6,027 nt of DNA from Acidobacteriota bacterium (GTDB lineage: Bacteria; Acidobacteriota; Vicinamibacteria; Vicinamibacterales; UBA8438). The notes beneath the pieces are model-generated. The model did no database searches and was not told the DNA's origin. It saw only the letters and a list, made by a program, of their open reading frames with translations. The position numbers were made by a program, and so were the translations under genes. Positions 1 through 6,027 of the stretch are shown in pieces. Within the stretch, counting starts at the first letter, position 1. Each line of letters begins with the position of its first letter. Where the stretch lies: NCBI GenBank assembly GCA_005778315.1, contig SXOW01000249.1:1-6027 (forward strand). The letters are read 5' to 3'.

Positions 1-1
1 C

Positions 2-433
2 CCGGCCTACGACGCGAATGCGGCGGCAAGCCGAGACTACCGCAGCCCTGTCCACGATGTGGCGATCGCCACCGACGGCCACGTCTACGTGGCGGACCGC
101 ACCAACAACCGCGTGCAGGTCTGTCAGAAGGACGGGACGTTCGTGACCGAAGCGTTCATCCGACCGGAGACCCTGGGCAGTGGGTCGGCCTCCGGGGTCA
201 CCCTCTCCGAAGACCCGGCGCAGCGCTGGCTGTTCGTACCTGACGGAACCAACAATGTCGTGTGGATCGTCGACCGCGCTTCACTCGAGGTGCGTGATCA
301 CTTCGGGCGCCTCGGGAAGAACGCAGGTCAGTTCTACCGGCTCCACAATCTCGCGATCGACTCGCGCGGCAACCTGTACACGACTGAAGTGGACGTGGGA
401 CAGCGCCTACAGAAATTCGACCGGGTCAGGTAG
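2..433 (+). CDS. NHL-repeat beta-propeller protein, C-terminal part (5' end outside window)
   Basis: The frame is open from the left edge to the TAG at 431-433, so only about the last 143 residues are present. The GTG at 59 is probably internal, because the residues before it already read as propeller sequence (SPVHDVAIATDGHVYVAD). NHL-type blades are visible as repeated 'hydrophobic-A-x-D-G-x-hydrophobic-Y-V-A-D' units: VAIATDGHVYVADRTNNRVQ near the start, then WLFVPDGTNNVVWIVDR, then NLAIDSRGNLYTTEVD near the end. The protein stops straight after the last blade (LQKFDRVR). NHL propellers are usually secreted and bind ligands or proteins. Some are related to peptidyl-alpha-hydroxyglycine alpha-amidating lyase, but no catalytic set can be judged from this fragment. 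The stop lies 18 bases before the quinoprotein start, which suggests co-transcription. The family call is firm; the function is unknown. A signal peptide would be outside the window. Confidence 0.8.
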   Translation, partial: PAYDANAAASRDYRSPVHDVAIATDGHVYVADRTNNRVQVCQKDGTFVTEAFIRPETLGSGSASGVTLSEDPAQRWLFVPDGTNNVVWIVDRASLEVRDHFGRLGKNAGQFYRLHNLAIDSRGNLYTTEVDVGQRLQKFDRVR

Positions 434-434
434 C

Positions 435-440
435 GAGGAG
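435..440 (+). promoter_or_regulatory. Ribosome binding site of the quinoprotein gene
   Basis: GAGGAG lies just after the stop of the NHL gene and 11 bases before the ATG at 452. The spacing is a little long, but there is no closer purine-rich site. The encoded N-terminus is a credible signal peptide, so the ATG at 452 is accepted as the start. Confidence 0.5.
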
Positions 441-451
441 AAACTAGACAG

Positions 452-2498
452 ATGCAACCACACGGATGCCTGCTAGCGGGGACGCTGACCGTCGCCCTCA
501 TCTGGGCGACGCCGGCCACGGCACAGTACGGCGCATTCGGCGACTGGCGGAGCCACTCGGGTGACAACGGCGCTACCAAATACTCGCCCATCGCCCAGAT
601 CACTGCGGAGAACTTCGGCGATCTCGAGATCGCCTGGCGCTGGAACACGGTCGACACGCATCTCCCCTGGTCGTCAGACGCGGGGGTGACGCTGCTGCCG
701 GTGGAGACGGTATTTGACCTGCTCGCGGAGGAAAAGCCAGACCGGTGGGCAGAGTGGGACGGGAGGCAGCGTTCCTTCACCCGCCCCTCCATTCGCGCGC
801 TGGTCGGCACACCGCTGATGGTCAACGAGGTGCTGTATCTCAGCACCGCGCTTTATCGGGCCGCCGCGATCGACGCGCATACCGGCGCCACACTCTGGGT
901 ACACGACCCGAAAGCCTACGAATCCGGGTCACCCCCTCCGCTGCCCTGGCGGCACCGCGGGCTGGCCTACTGGGAGAACGGTGAGGCGGCGCGCCTGTTC
1001 TGGGGCACCGGAGACGGCTTCCTGATTGCGGTCGATGCGGCGACCGGTCTTCCTGCCGAGGGCTTGTGTGGAAGGACGCGTCGATCTGACGGACGGCCTC
1101 CCGCGCGCCACACGAGGCCAGCTCGATCTCCTGAACCTGCTGCCCATCGGCTCGCAATCGCCGCCCATGGTCGTCGGTGACACGGTGATCGTGGGTTCGA
1201 CCATCAACGACCGCGCGTTCACCAAGGAAGCCCCACCGGGATGGGTCCGCGCTTACGACGCACGCACCGGCCGTCACAAGTGGGACTTTCATACCGTGCC
1301 CCAGAGCGCGGATCAGTTCGGGGCTGACACCTGGCTCAACGACTCGTGGCGCTACTCGGGGAACACGAACGTGTGGTCACTGATGAGCGCGGACGACGAA
1401 CTCGGGTTGGTCTACCTCCCGATTGGTACCGCCACCAATGACTACTATGGTGGCGATCGCCTCGGGGACAATCTGTTCTCCGAAAGCCTGGTAGCCGTCG
1501 ACGCCGAGACCGGTCGACGCGAATGGCACTTCCAGATGGTGCATCACGGCCTGTGGGACTACGATCTGCCGGCCGCGCCCAACTTGCTTGATATTACTGT
1601 CGACGGTCGGCAGATCAAGGCTGTGGCCCAGGTCACTAAGCAAGGCTTCGTGTACACCTTTGACCGCGTCACCGGCGAGCCGGTCTGGCCCATTGAGGAG
1701 CGGGAGGTCCCCACGGACACCGACCTCATTGGCGAGCGGCCGTCGCCAACACAGCCCTTTCCAACCCGGCCGCTGCCGTTCGAGTATCAAGGCACGTCCG
1801 TCGACGACCTGGTGGACTTCACGCCCGAGATCCGTCAACTCGCGCTTGACGCGGTCCAAGGATTCAGGCTGGGTCCACTGTTCACACCGCAGATGACCAC
1901 CGGCACCATCATGCGCCCCTCGGTTGGTGGCGGGGCCAGTTGGTCTGGAGCCGCGGTCGATCCGGACACCGGCTATCTGTATGTCCCCTCGGTGAACACC
2001 CACTCGACGATCGGGCTCAGCCCCCCCGAACCCGGCGAGGACCAGTCGACGCTCGGATACCTGCGACGGTCACTGTCGGCTGGCCCCGTGATGCCCAGCG
2101 GGCTACCCCTCTGGAAGCCCCCGTATTCGCGCATGACGGCTATTGATATGAATACCGGAGACCATGTGTGGATGACCCCGTTGGGTGACGGCCAACGGAT
2201 TCGGACTCACCCGATGCTGCGCGACCTTGGCCTTCCACCGCTCGGGGGCGACGGCGCTCGGACCGGACCGCTCCTGACCACGACGCTGTTGATTCACGCC
2301 ATGGTGGCTGGCGGTTCGGATGGTGGTCCGCGGCTAGTGGCTTACGACAAGACGACCGGCGAAGAAGTGGGCTCACTCGACCTTCCGGGCGGTGCACTGG
2401 GTGCGCCGATGACCTTCATGCTGGGTCGACGGCAATACATTGCCTTGACGGTCGGCGGCGACGTGCCCGGACTGATCGCCCTGACGCTGCCGGAGTAG
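452..2498 (+). CDS. PQQ-dependent (quinoprotein) dehydrogenase, glucose dehydrogenase-like, frameshifted as given
   Basis: The gene encodes a W-type beta-propeller dehydrogenase that uses PQQ to oxidise a sugar or alcohol in the periplasm and passes electrons to quinone or cytochrome. With the frame corrected it would be about 682 residues. Residues 1-24 form a signal peptide with likely cleavage at ATA|Q, although the n-region lacks a clear Lys or Arg. Blade motifs include GDWRSHSGDNGATKYSP near residue 30, TPLMVNEVLYLST, the AIDAHTGATLW type, NTNVWSLMS, LGLVYLPIGTATNDYYGG, VHHGLWDYDLPAAPNLLDI, SPTQPFPTRP, and a closing GAPMTFMLGRRQYIALTVGG. The Asp at 1557-1559 and the Lys at 1638-1640 lie 27 residues apart, the spacing of catalytic Asp466 and Lys493 in E. 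coli Gcd. There are no membrane helices as in E. coli Gcd and no CXXCH haem site, so this is a soluble single-domain form. Codons 452-1063 and 1068-2498 are in different frames; each half alone is an incomplete propeller. The substrate is unknown. Confidence 0.85.
1061..1070 (+). other. Frameshift site inside the quinoprotein gene
   Basis: The upstream frame reads AVDAATGLPAEG and ends sensibly at the GGC at 1061-1063. The downstream frame resumes at the GTG at 1068-1070 as VEGRVDLTDGL. Relatives carry a motif of the form G-F-G-x-x-G-x-V-D-L here. The four bases 1064-1067 (TTGT) stand where six would encode Phe-Gly, so loss of two bases restores the expected spacing exactly. Gain of one base would leave the loop one residue short. 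Without correction the first frame runs on through arginine-rich shadow sequence to a stop at 1178-1180. The cause could be a read or assembly error or a real mutation. Confidence 0.8.
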
Positions 2499-2503
2499 GA
2501 CAT

Positions 2504-2509
2504 GAGGAG
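2504..2509 (+). promoter_or_regulatory. Ribosome binding site of the DinB-like gene
   Basis: GAGGAG follows the quinoprotein stop. It is 3 bases from the GTG at 2513 and 12 bases from the in-frame GTG at 2522, so it does not settle which start is used. The similar long spacing at the quinoprotein gene mildly favours 2522, which would give an N-terminus of MSNQTE. Confidence 0.4.
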
Positions 2510-2512
2510 ACG

Positions 2513-3064
2513 GTGCACGCCGTGAGCAACCAAACTGAAGCGTGGCTACTTGGACCGGTTGACGGGTGTCCAGACGGCGTCATGCCCGTCGCGCATGCAC
2601 TCCTGCAAGCTCGCCGCGAGCTCGTGTTTCTGAGGGGAGATATCTCGGAGGAGGAAGTCCGAGCGGATCCGGGGGGCGCCGCACCCATCGGATTCCATCT
2701 CGTGCACATCGCGGGCAGTCTCGACCGCCTCTTTACCTACGCTCGGGGCGAGTCGCTTGACCCGGATCAGCTCGCCGAGCTTCGGCGCGAGGCGGAGTCC
2801 GGGCGGACCCGGGCGCCGGAGGATTTGTTCGTCATGACGCTCGTGCGCCTCGACCGCTGCCTGGAGACGCTGCAGGCGACCTCAGACGACCTGCTATCCC
2901 AGCCACGAACGGTTGGCCGGGGCCAACTCCCCTCCACCGTGCGTGGTCTGCTGTTTCACGCCGCTGAACACACGACCATGCATATCGGCCAGATTCGAAC
3001 GACGCTCAAGAACATCCGCGGCCGCGGCCAGCGAACAACCGGACAGAAGGACCAACCCTCCTAA
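2513..3064 (+). CDS. DinB/YfiT-like putative metal-binding protein
   Basis: This small cytoplasmic, mostly helical protein has 183 residues from the GTG at 2513, or 180 from the GTG at 2522. The pattern fits the DinB_2 four-helix family. An early helix carries H-L-V-H-I-A-G-S-L-D (His62 and His65), and a late helix carries H-A-A-E-H-T-T-M-H-I-G-Q-I (His149, His153, His157). In the family, three histidines, one from the first site and two spaced HxxxH with a trailing GQ, bind a divalent metal; here His65, His153 and His157 are the best candidates. The tail after residue 168 is basic and polar and looks disordered. Known relatives include thiol-dependent S-transferases (bacillithiol or mycothiol), maleylpyruvate isomerases and DNA-damage-induced proteins, so no specific reaction can be given. 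It starts 14 bases after the quinoprotein stop and is probably in the same operon, with no obvious functional tie. Confidence 0.75.
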   Translation: MHAVSNQTEAWLLGPVDGCPDGVMPVAHALLQARRELVFLRGDISEEEVRADPGGAAPIGFHLVHIAGSLDRLFTYARGESLDPDQLAELRREAESGRTRAPEDLFVMTLVRLDRCLETLQATSDDLLSQPRTVGRGQLPSTVRGLLFHAAEHTTMHIGQIRTTLKNIRGRGQRTTGQKDQPS

Positions 3065-3093
3065 GAAGCTGTACTCCTCGAAGGACAGCTTCT
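3064..3093. terminator. Stem-loop between convergent genes, candidate bidirectional terminator
   Basis: A perfect 9-base inverted repeat, AGAAGCTGT (3064-3072) and ACAGCTTCT (3085-3093), begins at the last base of the DinB-like stop codon. The 12-base loop can fold further through CCT (3076-3078) and AGG (3082-3084). Neither strand has a run of T after the stem, so it is not a classic intrinsic terminator. Its place in the 63-base gap between two convergent genes still fits transcript ending or 3'-end protection for both. Confidence 0.5.
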
Positions 3094-3127
3094 CGCGTGA
3101 CGAGTCGCGATCGCATCGCGTGGGCCG

Positions 3128-4861
3128 CTAACCTCGGATGATCCGCGGTAGCACCATGTGGTGACGCGGGCATATCGACGTGGGGTTCTGATAGGCGGCG
3201 CCCGCAAACGCCTGCAGATAGCCCCGCAGGGCACCGAGCTTCACGACCTCATCCACGAACCCCTGCTGGGCGCAGTACACGGGACGCGAGGTCTGGTGAT
3301 ACCGCTCGACCAGCTCGTTCATCTTGGCGATGACGGGCTCCAATGACCGGCCCGCCGCCTGCTCTGTCGCGGCCCGACGCGCATAGGTCGCTACCGCCGC
3401 CGTTTCGCCGTGCATCACTTCGATTTCGGTGGCGGCGGTGCCCAGAGTGAAGGCGTTGTGACGATTGGCGGTCGGCCCTCCCATCACGTAGTGTGCCGCC
3501 GCGGTCCCCTTCCGCAACACCACGAGCATCATCGGCACGTCTGTCTGCTGAATGGAGTAGACCAGCCCCTGTCCCAAGGCCAGAACTTCCGCCTTCTCCG
3601 CCAGCTCCCCGACGTCGATGCCGGACGTATCCTGAAACCAGACAATCGGTAGCCGGTCACGTCCGCACAGCGTGACGAACTCATTCATCTTGATGAGTCC
3701 CTGCCGATAGAGCTTGCCTCCCATGCCTGGATAGTCGGCGTACTCCGGATACCCCTTCCCAAGATAGCCCTGACGGTTTCCGATGCAGCCGACGAGACGT
3801 CCGTCGATCTTGCACACGCCGGTGAACACCTCGGGGCCGTAGTCGGGACGAAACTCGAGCCGCTCGCTGCCGTCGACCAGACGGGCCAGGATTTCGTCGA
3901 AGTCGTAGACCTCTTTCGGGTTCGACGGTAGCAGGTGATACAGATCGTCGATGGGGAAGGCCGGTTCCTTGGACTCGGCGGCTTGGAAGAACATCGCGCC
4001 GTAGGCCGGCATGGCCTGCATGTATTCCTTCAGTCCGTCGAGGACACCGGTCTCCTCGTCATAGACGCGGGTGAAGAACCCGGTGGCGTCATGATGAGTG
4101 GCCACGTCGCCGGGTGGACGTCCGGTGAACGCGTTGGCCTTCGCGATCAGCTCTTCGACCATCGCGGTATCGAAGCCACCCTTCGGCGCCATCCCTGACA
4201 CGATGCCAACCCCGCCGACCGCCATGTTGGCGTCTTTGTGAGCCAGGAGAATGGTCGGGCTGATGGCCTGGTATCCCCCGCCGGCTGGGTTGGTGCCGTA
4301 GATCCCGGCCAGCACCGGGATGCCGGCCTGCTCCAGCTCGGCATGGCGAAAGAACCCCGTCCCGGCGCCGCGGCGGTTCGCGTAGAACTTTTCCTGCTCC
4401 GGCAAATTGGCACCGCTGCAGTTGACCAGCCACACAAGCGGGATGTTGAGCCGGGCCGCCAGGTCGGTGGCGCGCAGGATATTCTCGGGCTGTCCAGGCA
4501 GCCAGGCTCCCGCCATGACCTTGTTGTCGAACCCGATCACGACTGCCCATCGGCCCGCGATCCGCCCAAGACCGTCGACCACGTTGGTCTTGCCTTCTTC
4601 ATTGTCCAGGGGGTTGTAGAGCGAGTGCAGGGGATGCCACGTGCCCGCATCCACCAGATACTCGATACGCTGGTAGACGGTCATCCAGCCCCGTTGGTTG
4701 ATTTGCTCGGTGGGTAACCCTGCCTCTTCGACGGCGGTCATGGCGTCGGCAAGCGCCGACTCCACGGCTCCCAGCGCGTCGGCACTCGCGGCGGCCCGTT
4801 TCAACCGCCCTGGTTTGAGCGCCGTACCGAACCGGTCCATCGTTTCGAAATAGGGCTTCAC
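3128..4861 (-). CDS. gcdA: Glutaconyl-CoA decarboxylase alpha subunit (carboxyltransferase)
   Basis: The 577-residue protein closely resembles the Acidaminococcus fermentans alpha subunit (about 587 residues) along its whole length. That subunit moves the distal carboxyl group of glutaconyl-CoA to biotin, giving crotonyl-CoA; a membrane beta subunit then releases CO2 and exports Na+. Two crotonase-fold carboxyltransferase domains are seen. The first includes GAWLPGQPENILRATD (118-133), NCSG (147-150) and YGTNPAGGGY (188-197). The second includes GGKLYRQGLIKMNEFVTLC (381-399), RDRLPIVWFQDTSGIDVG (401-418) and RKGTAAAHYVMGG (450-462). The C-terminus AAYQNPTSICPRHHMVLPR is also a hallmark of this branch. 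The GTG start at 4861 is supported by AAGGA seven bases upstream and by alignment of PYFETMDRFG with the start of known GcdA. It lies 65 bases downstream of the acyl-CoA dehydrogenase. Methylcrotonyl- or propionyl-CoA carboxylase beta subunits are more distant alternatives. No gcdB, gcdC or gcdD is in the window. Confidence 0.88.
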   Translation of the reverse strand: MKPYFETMDRFGTALKPGRLKRAAASADALGAVESALADAMTAVEEAGLPTEQINQRGWMTVYQRIEYLVDAGTWHPLHSLYNPLDNEEGKTNVVDGLGRIAGRWAVVIGFDNKVMAGAWLPGQPENILRATDLAARLNIPLVWLVNCSGANLPEQEKFYANRRGAGTGFFRHAELEQAGIPVLAGIYGTNPAGGGYQAISPTILLAHKDANMAVGGVGIVSGMAPKGGFDTAMVEELIAKANAFTGRPPGDVATHHDATGFFTRVYDEETGVLDGLKEYMQAMPAYGAMFFQAAESKEPAFPIDDLYHLLPSNPKEVYDFDEILARLVDGSERLEFRPDYGPEVFTGVCKIDGRLVGCIGNRQGYLGKGYPEYADYPGMGGKLYRQGLIKMNEFVTLCGRDRLPIVWFQDTSGIDVGELAEKAEVLALGQGLVYSIQQTDVPMMLVVLRKGTAAAHYVMGGPTANRHNAFTLGTAATEIEVMHGETAAVATYARRAATEQAAGRSLEPVIAKMNELVERYHQTSRPVYCAQQGFVDEVVKLGALRGYLQAFAGAAYQNPTSICPRHHMVLPRIIRG

Positions 4862-4868
4862 GGGGCGA

Positions 4869-4873
4869 TCCTT
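4869..4873 (-). promoter_or_regulatory. Ribosome binding site of gcdA
   Basis: On the minus strand AAGGA lies seven bases before the GTG at 4861-4859. This well-spaced site favours the GTG start over the in-frame ATG at codon 8. Confidence 0.6.
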
Positions 4874-4880
4874 GGTTGGC

Positions 4881-4918
4881 GGGCCTGAAGGCCCTGGCTG
4901 CGACGATGACGGAATCGT
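4881..4918. other. Two small hairpins between the dehydrogenase and gcdA
   Basis: The 65-base gap contains GGGCC-TGAA-GGCCC (4881-4894) and a 5-base inverted repeat ACGAT/ATCGT (4903-4907 and 4914-4918) with a six-base loop. They may shape or stabilise the joint transcript between the two genes. No T-run follows on the minus strand and no clear promoter was seen, so the genes are assumed to be co-transcribed. Both stems are short, and chance in GC-rich DNA is possible. Confidence 0.3.
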
Positions 4919-4926
4919 ACCGCGTC

Positions 4927-6027
4927 TTAGCGATTTGCCACGTGGCCACTCGCGATACCGGCGATGATCAGTTTCTGCACGTTTGATGTGCCTTCGACGA
5001 CCTGCAGCGACTTGGCGTCCCGATACAGCCGCTCAGCCGGATACTCAGTCGAGTACCCGTAGGACCCAAAGATTTTCATGCACTCGTTGGCGGCGTGGAC
5101 CGCGGCCTCCGACGCCTGCAGCTTGGCCATCGACGTCTCGTACTGATTCGGCTTGCCCTGGTCTTTGAGCCAGGCGGCGCGATACACCAACAGCTGCGCC
5201 GCATGGTGCTCCACCGCCATCTCGGCAATCTGCGCCTGCACCATCTGATGCTGGGAGATCGGCTTACCGAACTGCGTGCGTTCGTTGGCGTACGCGACGG
5301 CCGCGTCCAACGCCGCCCCGGCCACACCGAGCGCCCCAGCCGCGCACCCGATTCGGGTGTTGTTGAGCTGCCACATGCAGATCTTGAAACCGTCGCCCTC
5401 CGCACCGAGCAGCGCCTCTTTCGGGACTTTCGCGCCGTGAAACGCCATCTCGCCGGTGGGCGCGCAGTACAGTCCCAATTTCGTCTCGATATCGGTGGCC
5501 ACGAAATTGGCGAGGTTCTTGGGCTCGAGGATGAACGCACTCATGCCCCGATGCTTCTTGTCAGGGTCGGTCATGACGTACAGGAGACCGGCGTCACCCT
5601 GGGTCGCGTTCGACACCCAGATCTTGCTCCCCGTCAGCTCCCAGTGGTCGCCCATGTCCCGCGCCACGGTCTTCATGCTGGCCACGTCTGACCCGCTGTC
5701 TGGCTCGGTCATACCGAAGAAGCCCACCTGCGTGCCGTCCACCCACCCGGGAATGAACCGCTGCTTCTGCTCCTCTGTCCCGAACTTGGCCACGGTGAGC
5801 GCGGGTCCCAGATTCTGCATGTTGAACGGCAGCCGCCAGGATGCCGAGACCTTGGCGACCTGCTCCGCCATCAGCACCGACTCCATGAACCCGAAGCCGG
5901 TGCCGCCGTACTCCTCCGGGACGCCACAGGAGAAGAACCCGAGCGCGCCCATCCGCGCGACCCGTTCGAGTCGAAACTCATGGTTCTTCTCTTCCTCCTT
6001 GAGGGTCGGCGCGATGTCGTTCTGCGC
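4927..6027 (-). CDS. Acyl-CoA dehydrogenase, probable non-decarboxylating glutaryl-CoA dehydrogenase (N-terminus outside window)
   Basis: This FAD flavoprotein is expected to oxidise glutaryl-CoA to glutaconyl-CoA and pass electrons to ETF. The frame is open to the right edge; 366 residues are seen and the ATG at 5952 is internal, since acyl-CoA dehydrogenase sequence precedes it (AQNDIAPTLKEEEKNHEFRL). Probably a few tens of residues are missing. The N-terminal helical domain has GVPEEYGGTG, the FAD/substrate loop reads FFGMTEPDSGSDVASMKT, the beta domain has GSKIWVSNATQGD, and the C-terminal domain has ERTQFGKPISQHQ, FGSYGYSTEYPAERLYRD and the catalytic VVEGTSNVQ, with Glu at 4993-4995. SASWRLPFNMQN aligns with DSGYRSAMSVQS of human GCDH, placing the Arg at 5833-5835 on human Arg94, which binds the distal carboxylate. 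The residue before the catalytic Glu is Val (4996-4998), not Tyr, as reported for the non-decarboxylating Desulfococcus enzyme. The gcdA gene downstream supports this. The family is certain; the substrate is inferred. Confidence 0.85.
   Translation of the reverse strand, partial: AQNDIAPTLKEEEKNHEFRLERVARMGALGFFSCGVPEEYGGTGFGFMESVLMAEQVAKVSASWRLPFNMQNLGPALTVAKFGTEEQKQRFIPGWVDGTQVGFFGMTEPDSGSDVASMKTVARDMGDHWELTGSKIWVSNATQGDAGLLYVMTDPDKKHRGMSAFILEPKNLANFVATDIETKLGLYCAPTGEMAFHGAKVPKEALLGAEGDGFKICMWQLNNTRIGCAAGALGVAGAALDAAVAYANERTQFGKPISQHQMVQAQIAEMAVEHHAAQLLVYRAAWLKDQGKPNQYETSMAKLQASEAAVHAANECMKIFGSYGYSTEYPAERLYRDAKSLQVVEGTSNVQKLIIAGIASGHVANR

Noticed and set aside
334..846. 170-codon open frame on the minus strand
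   Set aside because: It lies opposite the NHL and quinoprotein coding sequence, has arginine- and serine-rich low-quality sequence and no family resemblance. Long antisense frames are expected in GC-rich coding DNA.
1061..1070. Programmed ribosomal frameshifting in the quinoprotein gene
   Set aside because: There is no slippery heptamer, no rare-codon or stop-codon slip site and no obvious downstream stem-loop. The family motif is restored by two missing bases rather than by a ribosome shift.
1377..2003. 208-codon open frame on the minus strand
   Set aside because: It is opposite the well-conserved middle of the quinoprotein dehydrogenase and shows no recognisable domain.
2502..2525. Seven-codon open frame (ATG at 2502) overlapping the DinB-like start, as a possible leader peptide
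   Set aside because: Its ATG overlaps the ribosome binding site of the DinB-like gene and it has no binding site of its own. It looks like chance.
3107..3114. GCGATCGC palindrome in the convergent gap
   Set aside because: It matches the cyanobacterial HIP1 core, but a single copy in CG-rich DNA carries no weight and the gene content is not cyanobacterial.
4089..4550. 153-codon open frame on the minus strand in another frame of gcdA
   Set aside because: It is an alternative frame inside the conserved first carboxyltransferase domain, with arginine-rich shadow composition.
5095..5691. 198-codon open frame on the plus strand
   Set aside because: It is opposite conserved acyl-CoA dehydrogenase sequence; its repeated Arg/Leu/His composition is what the complement of that gene would give.
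5941..5952. ATG at 5952 as the true start of the acyl-CoA dehydrogenase
   Set aside because: The frame continues upstream to the window edge with residues typical of the N-terminal helical domain, and a start here would remove the first helices of the fold.

Overview
This is a high-GC bacterial window whose gene content points to a free-living, metabolically versatile Gram-negative bacterium. A secreted NHL-type beta-propeller followed by a periplasmic PQQ-type quinoprotein dehydrogenase is typical of Acidobacteriota (for example Vicinamibacteria) and similar soil or sediment lineages. That placement is an inference from protein style, because the window has no rRNA or other marker gene.

The layout is two convergent blocks. 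The left block (1-3064, + strand) holds the 3' end of an NHL-repeat protein, a quinoprotein dehydrogenase related to PQQ glucose dehydrogenase, and a small DinB-like four-helix protein. The gaps between them are only 18 and 14 bases, so they probably form one transcript. The quinoprotein gene cannot be read through as given. Its first 204 codons are in one frame and the rest in the next, with a switch at 1064-1067 best explained by two missing bases. The right block (3128-6027, - strand) holds an acyl-CoA dehydrogenase cut by the right edge, followed 65 bases downstream by a full-length carboxyltransferase very similar to the glutaconyl-CoA decarboxylase alpha subunit (GcdA). The blocks meet tail to tail across 63 bases that contain a strong stem-loop.

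The right block is the more informative one. The dehydrogenase has an arginine where glutaryl-CoA dehydrogenases bind the substrate's distal carboxylate. It has valine rather than the usual tyrosine just before the catalytic glutamate, the exchange reported to separate non-decarboxylating from decarboxylating glutaryl-CoA dehydrogenases. Together the two genes suggest a two-step route from glutaryl-CoA through free glutaconyl-CoA to crotonyl-CoA, in which decarboxylation could be coupled to Na+ export as in Desulfococcus, Syntrophus and Acidaminococcus. The membrane subunit and biotin carrier for such a pump are not in the window and cannot lie directly downstream, because a convergent gene is there.

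I saw no RNA genes, mobile elements, CRISPR arrays or wholly new system. The best leads are the glutaryl-CoA/glutaconyl-CoA pair and the frameshift in the quinoprotein gene.
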